A stretch of DNA of 64,000 nt from Marthasterias glacialis (Eukaryota > Echinodermata > Asteroidea > Forcipulatida > Asteriidae): positions 14,212,104 through 14,276,103 of the forward strand of contig OU452228.1 of the NCBI GenBank assembly GCA_911728455.2, in the 5' to 3' direction. Of this stretch, positions 35,338 to 47,714 are shown in pieces (the stretch's first letter is position 1; each line of letters starts with the position of its first letter). The notes beneath the pieces were generated by a model. The model saw nothing but the letters and a program-made list of their open reading frames with translations. It did not search any database and had not been told where the DNA came from. The translations under genes were made by a program, and so were the position numbers.

Positions 35338-35978
35338 CTGTTGAGACGCCCTGTTTTTGTTTCCCTTTTTATTGGCATTCCCCACTTAACAATGCATAGC
35401 GCTTCAAAAGAAAATGTTGTAAGATCTCAAATTCCCTCACTCCCTCTGTTTCTTGCCGTTGTAGCATTCACCTTGAGTGACTCTGTGTTTGGGCTACTTA
35501 CATGGGGGAAAGGACATTTTTTATAATTATACTAAGTAGTTCGTATGAAATGCCGTGAACCATCGTGTCGCAAACTATGGATCGCGTCCAAAAAGTGGAC
35601 CGCCAAACTTTGTCAGAAATGCTACAAATTTATCGTAACATTTGAGCAAATTATCATTACGTATCATTAGTATGTCAGCAATAAAGATTGCCTCATAATC
35701 GATCTATCATCAAAACAAGATATGTTTCATTAACTGTTATTACCAATCAGTTCGATGCATTACTCAGAAATGTACATCATAAAAAACAAATTGCTTCAAT
35801 ACATTATTTACAGCCTGTTTTTATGACATTACCTCTGCTGCATCAGGTGATTCAATCGGCCAATGATTGGCGGGTGGGTCGCTGTCGAGTGCGTTGTTTA
35901 GGATAAAGAAAGTAATTAAATTATTTTCAAATACTCAGATTGTACTCGACGTTTAATGATTCTTGTAATGGGATTCGG
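35338..35978. other. Non-coding DNA, no gene seen
   Basis: Nothing is recognised here. Confidence 0.5.
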
Positions 35979-36155
35979 AATAGACCTTTATCATGCTGCC
36001 ACCATCTTGGTCATGTTCCTTTTATCCAATAAAAGATGCTAATATTCATTGCACAAAAAGGAACCAGACTATTTGCCCGTCCAGCCTCGGTTTGGTTACA
36101 TTGGTTTGAATGGGAAAAAATCAAGATGGCCGCACCAATATGATGAAGGTCTATT
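35979..36155. mobile_element. AATAGACCTT TIR element (family 4), copy 1
   Basis: AATAGACCTTTATCATGCTG with CCACCATCTTGG at the left is inverted at the right as CAAGATGGCCGCACC and TGATGAAGGTCTATT. At 177 bp it is non-coding. Related ends occur at 51081-51223 and 56225-56265. Confidence 0.75.
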
Positions 36156-37189
36156 GCCATTGGTTAAGTCATTTTTAGTCATATAGATATTAACAAAATA
36201 GCCGAGAAAGTCGTCAAAATATCCAGTTCATGAAATGGCAGCAGGCTATTTTATTTTAACGTCAAATTGGGAATTTGGTAAGATCTCTTTACACGAAACT
36301 ACCAGTCTACTTAGACCCGATTCAACCTGATAGTCTTTCGATTCAGCCTGATAGTCTCCAGGTACAGATAATTCAGGAAGTATTTTCACCACCCTCTTTT
36401 CTTTGTTTGGTTTCAAATCATCTGAGATAAGAATCTTAAATACACGACGGCAGTGGAAGCAAGCGGCTGACTAACAATTGGCCAGGGGATCACGGGTGCA
36501 ATCGCCTTTGTGAATCGAAGCTGTGCATAAGTCACCTAATTCTTTGTTTTTTATCTGCTCGGCTCAGATCGAAATCTGTGCTTTTTATACCTGAAACGAT
36601 TTCTAGAAACTGATGCGGAAAAAAAATGATTGAAAGGAACATTTTCTCAAACTAAAAACTTAATCTTGGAAAAGAAGCGTCAACGCCGGCTGACGACTGT
36701 TGTCTACAGTCTTGTGCTCTCATGTCGGGATGTGAAACTTACGACAAATTCCAGTGGGGGTTTCAGCTGTGATACATCTACGGTATAATACGGTACTAAA
36801 GTAGCGTTTTAAATATTTTAAATCCGGTTGGGGATGGCGGGGGGGGGGGGGGGCACACAATCACTGATGTTTAGTTGGGCCAGTTGGGGAATATGGGGTT
36901 ACAATTGGGTCGACTACCGTACTTTACCCGGTTTCGACCATGAAGTAATGATATCTTCGGCATTATATGCGAATTTGAAAAAAACAAGTATCAAAGTTGC
37001 CTCTCCCCTGCGCTGTATGCGCCTCTGTGGCATTGTAGGCAGAATCGTGAGCGAGAGCAGAGCGTCTGCACTTCACAATCACTGCCTCTGACATTACATC
37101 GTGTACAAAATGTTGCCCCAAAATGCAGTTATTTCTAGCGCAACTTGATAAAGGGCGCAGCGCTATTCCCATAGGCGTATGGGGATTGT
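36156..37189. other. Non-coding DNA with a G-run
   Basis: A run of about 14 G lies at 36840-36853. Overlapping frames at 36828-37172 lack domains. Confidence 0.5.
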
Positions 37190-37305
37190 TTGGTTAAGGG
37201 GTGCAGATGGGTTGATTTGCCAGAAATTCGACACAGATAAAAACACGAGTACCAATTTCTAAAAAATCTTTAAATTTTCTTCTTGCTTTGCCCTAATTTG
37301 TACAA
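37190..37305. repeat. Dispersed repeat, pair with 17743-17885
   Basis: The order GGTTAAGGGG, GTTGATTTGCC, CACAGATAAAAACACGAGTA, TTTTCTTCTTG is shared with the earlier copy. Confidence 0.6.
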
Positions 37306-38203
37306 CCGTTCCCCGATTTTTTTGTAACTGTGTGTTTAAATTGAAAACTAGAGAATGGCTGGGAATCTCATACTAAAAAGACTGTGTACTTTTCCTTTAA
37401 CGTAACAACAACAATATAGAATGACCAGCCATCTAAAAGATCACTCGAGGCGAACTTGTATGTTACTGTTTTCATTTAGAAGCCCTAAAAGCCAAATGTG
37501 TTTAATCCTCAGTCCACGTAGTTCGGACTCTAGACAGTGCCTTGAAAAATCCTCCGAGTTGACAGGAAGCTTTGGAAGCACTGGGAAATGTGAAATCAGC
37601 CAAAAAATGTCTCCGGGACAAGTCGATGTAAATGTCAACGTTTTGCCGATATCACGACACCAGAGATTTCTAATCCAATCTGGCTCCATATCATAGCTCT
37701 GCTGTTATTTGGGGTCTCAATTTACTCCTGGCCTTTTAGACGGTGATGCTAAAAATCTCGGCTTGTTTCTATTTAGCCACAGGGTTGGAAAATTATGACA
37801 AATTGTGAAAGAAAGTGTTTCATAAAGTGTAACTTCATTTGACTGTAACTCGTGTATTTTCTGGTGATTTGGTTGACTAATAGGAGCGATGGGGGCACAG
37901 GCAACTGATGTTCACCAATGTAATCAGAGACTGAGGGAACATCGTGTGGCGGCCTTCTGGTATAGTACATCAAACCATGAAAATGTATTTAACAAAAATA
38001 GTCAGTGGTTGCTTTGTAAGCTTGGGTGGTATTTTCTTAGTCTTAGGACCCAATATGTTGTGCAAGAACGTATAGTCATATCAAAGCTATAGCGAATGCA
38101 ATAGCCATGGCTTCATGTTCTGTAGGCGTGCCACGCAACCGCTATCATCAGAGATTCGCTTAGCTTAGATTAGATAATAGCAAAACAATTGTCAATGACT
38201 TCA
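37306..38203. other. Unique non-coding DNA
   Basis: Overlapping frames on both strands at 37421-37696 show no domain. No gene is recognised. Confidence 0.5.
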
Positions 38204-38300
38204 TATTTTGACCCCAGCAGAGTCTTTCTCAAAGGCTAAATAGAGATAGATTAGATTAGATTAGATTAGGCTGGCTTAGATTAGATTATACATGTTATTG
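38204..38300 (+). repeat. Short dispersed repeat then (TTAGA)n
   Basis: CCCCAGCAGAGTCTTTCTCA plus AAGGCTAAA matches 29746-29780. It is followed by repeated TTAGA/TTAGATTAGA units at about 38248-38290. Confidence 0.7.
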
Positions 38301-38712
38301 TCCGCATCATAAAATGTGGTTGGGTCCGTTGAGGGAAAGGGTTCTTGACTGCCATTCTCTGCAATACCCACCTCATATCCCCCCCCAAAAAAAAATAAAA
38401 AAAAATCGGCAGCCAAGACTTAGTGAATGTAATAACTCGTTATTGAATCTACAACCCATCGGGGTAGAACGTGACTGTGGTTTGTTGCGATGGTTTACAG
38501 TTCCATTTGAAAGCATCAGAGGCATACCGCGCAGGAGATGGTCTACCATTGATTGCGATCATAATTAAATAACACATTCATTGTCTTGTTATACCATAAT
38601 TGTGCTGTGTGCAAATTTGTTTTGCTCTTCTTAGCGGTCTTCTCAGTGCCTCGCCTAACGTACAAGGCTGAGAGTGGGTGACTGCATTTTGTACGCATCC
38701 AATCTAGTATTT
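38301..38712. other. Non-coding DNA, no gene seen
   Basis: Nothing is recognised here. Confidence 0.5.
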
Positions 38713-38892
38713 TTGACAAAAGCTGAGGTGTTAAATTGATTCTTTTTTGGTATCTATACCATTATGTGACAACACAGACACGGTGTTAATGTTGTCAACA
38801 ATGTAGCAATGGTAAAGATTAACACCGTGTCGGTGTTGTCATATACTGACACCAAAAGAATCAATTGAACAGGCCAGTAGTTTTTGCAGGGT
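38713..38892. mobile_element. Hairpin MITE (family 2), copy 2
   Basis: TGACAAAAGCTGAGGTGTTA at the left and CCAGTAGTTTTTGCAGG at the right are decayed forms of the 14203 termini. The inner arms GTGACAACAC and CGGTGTTGTCA are well kept. Confidence 0.75.
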
Positions 38893-39289
38893 ATCTATTT
38901 ATAATACCAGATGGCTGGATTATGATTAGGTCTCTTGTGACGTGTCAGTTTATAACTGCTCAGCTGTATCGTCTTTTATCACTGGCCTATACCTCATTTT
39001 CCTTTGAATAGACCCACTGACATATGAATTTAAAAAAAATCAATCGTCTCTACGGACGTTAGAAACACTTCTCTCCCATGATAGAATAACAACCACCAGC
39101 GTAATTCTGTTAACAGTTGACACCCGATATGTCTGCATTGGTTTAATTCAGTTTTCCGGCTGGGGCTTTCTAGTCTTATATGCTGGGCCCGTATTCACGA
39201 GTTTGCTGTCTTTAGTCGGAGGTGCCTTTCACGAGGTTGTTTTCTTTAGTCCCATTCCGCCAGTACAAATATTTTAGACGCGTGCAAAG
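38893..39289. other. Non-coding DNA, no gene seen
   Basis: Nothing is recognised beyond short inverted words near 39190-39250. Confidence 0.45.
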
Positions 39290-40620
39290 CTGCTGGCACA
39301 ATGACTTTCTAACCTAGCTCACTAAGATAACCGGACTAATTATGTCTGTTTGAAGGAAGAAACCTCACTTTTAAAATGTTGTATAATGCTAAGATTTTAT
39401 ACCGTGCAAACCTGTTGGTGCGTTCAATTCAATTTAATTCAAAATTTAATTCATGCTGAATTGGACGTGACTTACATGGTTAACAGTAAAACATTTAGCT
39501 AAAAAACATTGTTGAAAAAACATTACCTTTAAAAATTATTTGAACATTACATCAACAAGTCATTAATAAGAAAAAAACCCTGACAATTCAATACAAAGAA
39601 AGCATTGTTAACAACAGCAAAAAAAGAGTTTGTTTTAACATGAAAAAGTAAGGAAAATCAAGAAACCAGACACATCAAAAATTTTCAGCACTAGGGCGCA
39701 ATTGCAAGAGTTTTGGGCACCAGTGGCACGATGACTTTCCAACCCACTCACTAAGATAACCGGACTAATTATGTCTGTTTGTAGGAGGCAGCCTCACTTT
39801 CAAAATTGTTATAAATTACTAAATTGTATACGCATGCAAACCTGTTGGTGCGTAGAGTGCAATTGCAAGAGTTTTGTGCACGAGTAGCACGATGACTTTC
39901 CAACCTACTCACTAAGATAACCGGACTAATTATGTCTGTTTGAAGGAAGAAACCTCACTTTTAAAATGTTGTATAATACTGAGATTTTATATACATGCAA
40001 ACCTGTTAGTGCGTAGGGTGCAATATTGCAAGAGTTTTGCGCATCAGTGGCGCAATGACTTGCCAAACCTAGGCCTACTCACTGAGATAACTATAGGGTA
40101 AAATTTTAGGGGCACAAGGAGGTGCACCGTTTTTTTCTAGGGGGCACTTCTGGCCGATAAAAAGTGTAGTTTCCGTCTGTATTTTCCCTAAACAAGCTCT
40201 TTTTCAGCACTCTTGTTATACCGTTAATACTATATTTTTTTAAAAAATTTTTTGTATAATAAAATATAATTTTATCTAATTTTTAATATTTAAATAAAAA
40301 TAATCTGACATTGAGGTAAACAAAATACATTGTATGTGTGTAAATGATATTAAAAAAATAGTTTTAAAAACATTGAAATTACTACATTAAAGCTTATGAA
40401 ATATAACATTTTACTCTGGTAATTTTTAATCTAAAAAGCCCAGATTACAAATGGGGGGTGCACCCGGGGGTGGGGCACGGACATCAGTTTTTGAGGGGCA
40501 CGTGCCCCCGTGCCCCCCTTTAGTTACGCCACTGTGAGATAACCGGACTATATATGTTTTAAGGGGGTAACTTCGCTTTCAAAATGTTTTCTATTTTGGT
40601 GAATGAAATGAAAAGACTGT
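39290..40620 (+). repeat. ~165-bp tandem repeat with two insertions
   Basis: The motif CTCACTRAGATAACCGGACT recurs at 39318, 39747, 39908 and 40078, with GCAAACCTGTTGGTGCG between. Spacing is 161 and 170 bp for the last three. The first gap is 429 bp because about 270 bp of AATTCAATTT-rich sequence (39422-39694) is inserted. The last unit is split by the element at 40092-40534. Confidence 0.85.
40092..40534 (+). mobile_element. hAT-like element inserted in tandem repeat
   Basis: TGAGATAAC is present on both sides (40083-40091 and 40535-40543). The split unit reads through if the 443 bp are removed. The right terminus is TTAGTTACGCCACTG; the left terminus has decayed to TATAGGGTAAAATTTTAGG. 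The body shares GGTGCACC, AAACATTGAAATTACTAC and GGGGCACGTGCCCC with 23661-24008. There is no transposase. Confidence 0.88.
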
Positions 40621-41965
40621 AGGCCTATCTGGTTCTTTAATCTTGCTGTAAGGACGTATAGGCTATACATCTGGTCAGGCGACGATCTAGCAGGGGGATC
40701 CATAGGGTGTGGACCCTCCTGCTCCGGACGACCATGTATTAATTTTGTGTAACTCACTTTTTCCTTTTGTAACTTGCACTATCACACCACGTACATCCCT
40801 TATCTCGCTACATACCAAAATTGTCATTGCCTGCTTGCGCCGTGCCCATGATCATCGCGACCTTCCAGTTACATTTATTTTTTGATGCGAGTGTAAAACA
40901 TCGCTGTATGTCAGTCGGTGTACTCTATTAGGTTACACATAAATTTGTCCACCTTTTTTAAGACAACTACATCAGTCTGCCCCATATTGGTCTGATCGTA
41001 GTCCCGGAAATTTTTTGTGTAGTTTTAGATAATGTAGTGGCCGCGCTGCTGCCACTCTACCTATGTGTCGCTAAAAATCATTCGACTTGAAAATACTCGT
41101 GCACGGAACTCTTCAAAGTTGCCACTTCAGAAAATTGAATTTTCTATGAGACAAACCATTCATTAATGAAAAAGGTTAGGGTTCTAACTGCACCAAATCT
41201 ACACATCAAACTAAGCACACAGAAAATGAAGGAGACCATGTATTTAAAGGGAAGCCAAATGCTGTGCATCAAGACGCATATTGCCACAGATATTATTACA
41301 TTTTACGAGTGGAATCATATTATGCACCACACTTTGCACAACCCCGTACCCTCCTCTTCAACGCAGCCAAGTGCATCTCACTCGATGACTCTGTTCGTTC
41401 GAGTGCAATCGGAGAGCGTGTAATTGCAGAATCTTTGCAATGATGAAGCAGAAGTGGGGCAGGAACGGTGTATACAATAGCGTTAAAATGAGAAAATGAG
41501 GAATTTACCAGATACAGGTCTCCTATCCAGTCAGAGCGGAACACTTTATGTCCACTTCCCCAAACTCGTTCTTTCGCCTGTATATAGGTATTGTGCCCAG
41601 TCCCAGGTTAGCGCCAACGAATGCTCCACGTTTTTACCAATACCATATTGTTGCTGTGTTTGAACACCCACTACTGCTGTGGCGTTGCTGCTCCTTCTTC
41701 GCCCAGTGTGGACAATTTGAGATGTTTTGGGTGATATGTTTGTGCTCTTTTCTCACCCGGAACATATTTCTGTGGGGACATGGTTTGACAAAGAAAAACG
41801 TTTGGGGACCCTTTGTTCCATTATATAAAAGTCCCCACAACGGGGTTGTATGCCTATCCACTCGCAGTAGCATTGTATTACGATGGTATTTCAGATGAAA
41901 CTGAAATTTTAGTGCCTACTCCCGCACTGTCCGTGGAAAGGTTTTACAGGAAAAGTTGTTTTCAT
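40621..41965. other. Non-coding DNA, no gene seen
   Basis: The 116-codon frame at 41548-41898 overlaps a 79-codon frame on the other strand and has no recognisable domain. Confidence 0.5.
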
Positions 41966-42235
41966 GGAGCGTCGTGGCCGAACGGTCTATTAGTCACCGT
42001 GTTAAAGTTCTGTCGTTCACAGGGTGTGGGGAAGAATCCCGTTCAGGTTGGTCACGATGCGTGTGTCCTTGAGCAAGATACTTTACCAGTATTGCTTCGT
42101 CCTTCGGATGGGACGTAAAGCCATAGGTCCCGTGTACTAGGATGGTTACCATAGTGTACGTAAAAGAACCCAGAACACTTATCGTTGAAGAGCAGGGGTT
42201 TTCTTTGTGTTTTTGGTTCCACGGGTCAACATGTT
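41966..42235 (+). mobile_element. tRNA-derived SINE S1, body type B
   Basis: The head is GGAGCGTCGTGGCCGAACGG, with an A-box-like TGGCCGAACGG. Then comes GTGTCCTTGAGCAAG, and a body with CCTTCGGATGGGACGTAAAG that is shared with 54909-55165. Confidence 0.8.
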
Positions 42236-42853
42236 TTCTCAGACTTCTCCAGTTACAGTGATTAAGTTCTCAAAAGGCATCCTTGGTTTCATCATTAACA
42301 GAAATTATTAGTAATAAACATACTAAAGAATGGTCAAAAACGTTTGTGGGCATATCTTTATGAAAAAGCGAAATCTGTCTGTATTTCCAACGACTGCAAG
42401 AAACTTGCATTGTCTCTGCTCGTATAAAACACACCACATGGATGTAGAATGGAAATCAGGTGAATGGAATTAGGTCGGGGACGAGTGGGAGGGCTCCACC
42501 GTTTCAACTTGCCTCTTCAACCGTTGCTTGATTGCCGTCAGGAAGATGCACTAATGGGGTCCGGAGTGTGCATCTGGCCGTAGACCTCTCGTCATTCTGC
42601 AGACATCACCTTAGTGGGCGTTGCACTCAGGAAAAAACAAGAGTGTCTGGTCATGCGGCCGAGGGGCCACGTTCATAAAAAAGCTGTTCAAACCGGTGAG
42701 AAGATGTGTGTGCTTACATGGAAAATGTGCACAAACAAAAAATGTATTTCAAAAACGATTTGAAGAAGATGTGACAGTTTGTGCGCGCGTTCACAACGGA
42801 TTTGCGTTGTAGCGGCACTTTATGCTTTATACAAGAACCGTCAGCAAGTCAAG
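42236..42853. other. Non-coding DNA, no gene seen
   Basis: Nothing is recognised here. Confidence 0.5.
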
Positions 42854-43111
42854 CCATGTCCGAATCAATGTGACTTCGGCTACGGCTACGGCCGTTGGCT
42901 TCAACGACAGCGTTGAAGACTAGGACTTTTCGGCAATCCGGCCATTGCCACTGCCCGAAGCAATTTAAGGCCGTTTCTGATTTAGCGGCTACTGCGGCTG
43001 CGGCTTGGTCAACTCGTCATCATGCGTTGAAGCATGGGCTGCCGTTTGCAACACCCTTAGCAACAGCCACAGCCGTAGCCATAGCCGTAGCCGCTAATTC
43101 GGACACGGCCT
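42854..43111. mobile_element. GCCGTAGCC TIR element (family 5), fragment plus full copy
   Basis: A fragment with GTCCGAAT and CGGCTACGGCTACGGCC lies at 42854-42905. A full copy from AAGGCCGTTTCTGATTTAGC (42967) to CCGCTAATTCGGACACGGCC (43110) follows. The ends are inverse. Relatives are at 47578 and 48895. Frame 42895-43113 is a repeat translation. Confidence 0.75.
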
Positions 43112-43147
43112 AATGCAGACAAGACCTCAGCATGTCTTTCGTTTTGC

Positions 43148-43342
43148 TTCCGGGTCCCAGGGATGACCCATTTCTGGGTCACTGTGACCCGGAATTTGTG
43201 TCAAAATGACAGAGAAATGGGTCAAACTGAAGCAAAGTCCGATCTTATTTTCTAACCCGTTTCCGAGTCAGCCTGACCCAGAAATGGGTCAGGCCCCTGG
43301 GACCCGGAATCCGGGTCAATTCTGACCCGGGAGTTTAGAGTG
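43148..43342 (+). mobile_element. Family 1 GGGTCA-rich element, copy 4, 5'-truncated
   Basis: The left terminus is missing: it starts at CTTCCGGGTCCC. The right end, GACCCGGGAGTTTAGAGTG, is intact. The internal order matches the consensus. Confidence 0.8.
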
Positions 43343-43429
43343 CAACAGTTTCTGTTGCTCACGTTATGTGAGCGTTAGAAACTGTGACCAGGCCGCTTAT
43401 GCGTAAGCATAATGAAATTGAACCCAATG

Positions 43430-43575
43430 TCACAATTTCATAGAACTGAGTAAGTTAAAATGCTAACTGGAAATATGCAGGGAACCAGTAGCAAACAATA
43501 TGCATTTCGTGGTATTTTAAGCCGGGTAACCCGTTTCTGCTAAGCAACATTTTTCTGTGCTTGGCAAATTTGTGT
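43430..43575. mobile_element. Family 3 fragment
   Basis: CACAATTTCATAGAACTGAG, GTAACCCGTTTCTGCTAAGC and TTGGCAAATTTGTG match family 3 in part. Confidence 0.5.
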
Positions 43576-43859
43576 TCATCAACAGCTCATTATTTTAATC
43601 AATATTGATGTCATGAGATATTACCGTTAGAGGTTCGGACGAGTGCGTATTAGGTACGTGTTGCAAATGATAAACAATCTTGTTGTAAATGGCAACATCT
43701 GTCCTATTTTGCTTGTCTACCTCGAAACGAGTGACACAAGTTAAACCACGCTGTCCCACCTCCAACCTTGGAGCAGGCAAAATAGTACTGGGATCTTATA
43801 TAATGCATATTTCCTGTAGGTAGATCAAGTCCTTTTACAATATTTCTTACATCTGCTCA
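43576..43859. other. Non-coding DNA, no gene seen
   Basis: Nothing is recognised here. Confidence 0.5.
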
Positions 43860-44135
43860 TTGGGCATTCTTAGACCATTCCTCTAACTGTATCAATTCCC
43901 TGGGAGCATACAACCCCGATCTCCTTCTGTTAGCGCTAAGGGGTTAATCCATCACAGTACCGTCTCTCAGCTCTCGCAGCTTCCCGTTTATACACCTGGG
44001 TTAAGAGAAGCAATAATGGTGAAGTGCCTTGCTTTAAGCCTCAAGGACACAAGTGTCATGACCGGGAATCAAACCCACGCTCTGATGATTCAGACGTCAG
44101 ACTTTGACTTGCACGAGAGACCGCTGGGCAAAGAC
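43860..44135 (-). mobile_element. tRNA-derived SINE S1, body type C
   Basis: The inverted head lies near 44050-44135 (GTCATGACCGGGAATCAAAC, CGCTGGGCAAAGACACG). CTCAAGGACACAAGTGTCAT lies at 44040-44060. The body contains TGGGAGCATACAACC and AAGGGGTTAATCC, shared with 57282-57535. Confidence 0.8.
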
Positions 44136-44879
44136 ACGTAACTCGCGCTCTTTGCAACTAGTGCGGTATTGCGACACCAAAACAAACACTATAAATCAAG
44201 CTGTGGCTGACTTAGTTGTGTCCCCTATGAATCTCAATTAGATAATCATGCCGGGTGCCCGGCTTTTTTTTCCATGTTTATCTTCGGTGTTGCAACAAGT
44301 AGGCCTGTTTTGAAAGAGAATGGGTGACGCAGTACTGCACTGAGGCGGTTATCTGAGTGCCACAAACTGCGGCACAATCACTGACACCAATTCCCACCAC
44401 CAGGACACCCAAAAGGACGGTGCCAAACGCTATGGATGCAAACACTCAGAATTGACATACCGTTAATTATACGCCAAGCCTCAGGAATAAATTGTAAACC
44501 CATGACTATATTTCAAGCAAAGGTTGTTGATAATTATGGTGCTCTAAAAGATGCTGACTTTCAAACTGTGGTTTCATGTATACAAGGCACAGAAAATAGC
44601 CCAATTTTGTTCAAAAGCTTACATTTCTCCATTTTTATACAACATTTGTGAATATTTTTAGCATTTAGCATTGGTTAACTTTGGGACCTTAGTTAGAATG
44701 CACCCCTATATATGCCGAGCATTTCGGGCATGACGTCAGGCTTTTTTTATATATTTTTTTTTACGAATTCCCAATTCGTTAGAGAAATTTACGGTCATGA
44801 TAAAAAAAAAGGGTTGTTCTTGCTTGGCCACGTCTTAGCTGTGAGAGTAAACTCTAATCCGAATCTTGAAACCGTTTTT
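44136..44879. other. Non-coding DNA, no gene seen
   Basis: Nothing is recognised here. Confidence 0.5.
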
Positions 44880-45200
44880 CAAGGGCGTGTTTTGCCGACC
44901 CGGACCAGAAACAAGTTTCTGACGTAAACATCACTGACCGAAAACACCATCCGAGAGCCGCGTGAAAACGTGACGCAGGTACATTGTTTGATTGTGCTCA
45001 AAAATATACCTCCTTTATGTTATGTCCATGTAAAGAAACTTAGTCCATATAATTTTAATAAACATTACTGGATTGGTATATGCTTCAGCATGAGTTATTT
45101 AAAAAAAAATTGAGGAGACACTTTTCCTTAATCGCGAAAAAAGCCTACCTAACCAATGACCGAAGCTCAAACATGTTACTGGTGGGGGTTGTCGAAACGC
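44880..45200 (+). repeat. Dispersed repeat, uninterrupted partner of 23395-24170
   Basis: AAGGGCGTGTTTTGCCGACC, ACAAGTTTCTGACGTAA, GAGAGCCGCGTGAAAACG and AACCAATGACCGAAGCTC align in order with the copy that holds the hAT-like insertion. Confidence 0.7.
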
Positions 45201-45261
45201 AACCCCCACTTTGTCACCATCGTTGTCTTTTTTCTCGTGCGTTCAATAACGATAAATACTA

Positions 45262-45595
45262 TTTAATTTGTAATTTTATGCAATTCGCCCATCACAAGGC
45301 TCAAAGGCCACTCGAGGTGTGGGCCAATTTTTTGAAGGGATAGAAACCTGCCCCAATGCGTAGAAACAAGACATGGAGAGATATAAACGCGTCTCTCCAC
45401 AGCACAGCTAATAACAGGGAGGGGTAAATGACGATACAAACAAAGCTGCATGCATTTTTCCCCCTTTGAAGCAATTGTAGTTAAGTGTCTTGCTGAAGGA
45501 CACAAGTGTCATGACCGGGATTCGAACCCACATCCTGACGACTTAGCCACCAAAACTTGAGCCCGATCCACCAACCGCTCGGCCACGAAACGCTA
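45262..45595 (-). mobile_element. tRNA-derived SINE S1, body type A
   Basis: The inverted B-box GGGATTCGAACCC lies at 45519-45531. GGACACAAGTGTCATGACC is just left of it, and the inverted A-box region is CGCTCGGCCACGAAACGC. The body GCCACTCGAGGTGTGGG and GGATAGAAACCTGCCCCAAT is shared with 62835-63168. Confidence 0.88.
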
Positions 45596-47400
45596 CAAAT
45601 ATATATATATATGCGTAAATATGCTTAAAATATTGACGCTCATTGTACCAAGAAGGAGCAAATCTGACTTAAATATTTGTGGAGTTGTGTAAAATATTTG
45701 AATATTTTGATCCCCTCTCGTGAAATTGAAGTGTGTCACATGAGTGTGCGAAAAGGAAATCGAGATCTGTGCTCACACGAAATGTAAGGATCAAGGACAT
45801 CCGTCACAAAGTTTCTCCGAAATGAGAGAGAAAAGCAATCTTTATTAATGTAGAGCCCTAAAAAAATCCAATCAACTTTACCATCCGGTCAACCAACTCG
45901 CAATCGTCCAATCAACCATGCGCAGCCAACATTCAATCTGTCAGGACAGGATAATTGTCTTTGTTCATTTCAACTGCGGGTTTTCATGATTGTTGGGATC
46001 TCAAGAAAAGTTTAGCGCATGGGGATGGGAGTTCAAAGGATGTGCAATCGGGAGAAATGATCCAGGGTTAGACAATGTTTTTTATTCAGTCGCATTAAAT
46101 TTTTATGTCAGAAATGTATAAAATGGGGGAGAGAAGTTTGCTTCTGTTTTAATTCTTAGCTTATTCAGAAATCTGTTCAAACCCACCGTATGGTTTTACT
46201 TGACTTTGGCGGCTGGATATCCTCAAACCCATACTTACCCATTACCAAATGTTTGGTCTTTTCTCTGATGTAAGAGTTACACCATCGGCCTACTGCCTTG
46301 TTTTGATAACTTTCAAATGAATTTAAAAACAACCATACAGACTTTTAAAAATCTCATTTGTCAGATTAAGATTTTTTTAAATTATTATTATAAGTACATA
46401 TATGAAGACAAACCTGAATTTAGATTTGATTGAATTTATTTCCAGTATCTCCAAAATGATTTGCTTTGTGACATTCTACTTGGCAACTTAGATGAATTTT
46501 TATTAAAGTTATCCCATCTTTAAGACAAATATTAGTTTACTGAGAAATAGGACCATGCTGTCTGCTTTGAAGACACTTCCCCCGTAACTTCACTCTTCTT
46601 TCCAAACTCTACTTTTTTAAGAGAGCAGTGTATCTCTATTTGTATCCAAAAGGGAACCGAGGCTGCTACACACATAAAAAAAAACCCTCATCGGATATTT
46701 TATAAAGATCACCGACTCGTACTTCTTTCGTAAAGTCTTGTTGTCATAACGTTATTGGTATGCATGTCCAACGTACCGTGGTCATCTTCTAACGCTTCAC
46801 AATCTGTTCTGGCAGAGGACCGTGAACTATCTCATAAAACATCTTTCAGGATTTGTGCAAGATTCCATTAGATTCGGTTTGAATTTCCATTCCCTGCGGA
46901 GATGAAAGCGGATTTCAGTCTTTGAAGTGGGCTGGAGGAGTTTTGGTTTGTTGCGTGCATGGATTAAGCAATTGCAGCTCCGTTGAGATGAAAACGTTTT
47001 GTGTTCGTCAGCCTACGCGTGTACTCTCATATAATGGGAAATTTCGCGAGTGATTAATTACACTAGGCTTTACACTATTGATACATCCTCTGCAAATACT
47101 TTCATACTTTGTGAAAAACCAATTTAGGTGGTATTTGATTCCACATTTAAAAGGCAGCATCAAGTTTCAGTCAAGATGTCGTTAATGAAAAAAAAAGAAG
47201 AAAAGGAGAAGAAGGAGAAGAAGAAGAATAATAATAATAAAAGGAACAATAATTAAAAAGCAAAGCAAGAGTGAACATTCAAACAATGATTTTATTGCAA
47301 CAGCCTTTGCGAAGATGCAATCAATAAAGTTTGTCTGGATAGTTTACTCAAAAGTACAAGTCAAGAAGACTTTTTGAGGTATGGTGGACACATTACAAGT
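45596..47400. other. Unique AT-rich DNA
   Basis: No gene is recognised. A GAA/AAG/AAT simple repeat lies at about 47190-47245. Confidence 0.55.
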
Positions 47401-47475
47401 GCACTATTTGGTTTGGGTAAATCTGTCTGTATACACCCAAACCAAACAGTGCGACACACAAACCAAACAGTGCAC
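47401..47475. repeat. Compact hairpin with third arm copy
   Basis: GCACTATTTGGTTTGGGT (47401-47418) is inverted at 47435-47452 with one mismatch and a 16-nt loop. AACCAAACAGTGCAC occurs again at 47461-47475. Confidence 0.75.
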
Positions 47476-47577
47476 TCATATCGCAAAAAGGCTAGTTTGC
47501 ATTGATATTAGTATAAACAAACAAAGAACCCTGAAAGGTGCATTGCACTGCCTGGAGATACCTGTGAGGAGAATATC

Positions 47578-47712
47578 AGAATTGGCGGCTTCGGCTACGG
47601 CTACGGCCACGACTGTTGCTATGGGTGTTGCTAAGGACGTCCCATACTTCAGCCGCGATGACGCAGCAATCCAGCCGTAGCCGAATCCGTAGCCGCCAAT
47701 TTGGATGCGGCC
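47578..47712. mobile_element. GCCGTAGCC TIR element (family 5), copy
   Basis: ATTGGCGGCTTCGGCTACGG at the left is inverted as CCGTAGCCGCCAATTTGG at the right, ending GATGCGGCCT. The left outer end is missing. Confidence 0.7.
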
Positions 47713-47714
47713 TA

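Noticed and set aside
45262-45595. B-box and A-box words considered as a functional tRNA gene
   Set aside because: The same head occurs with a shared long body in many copies, so it is a SINE.
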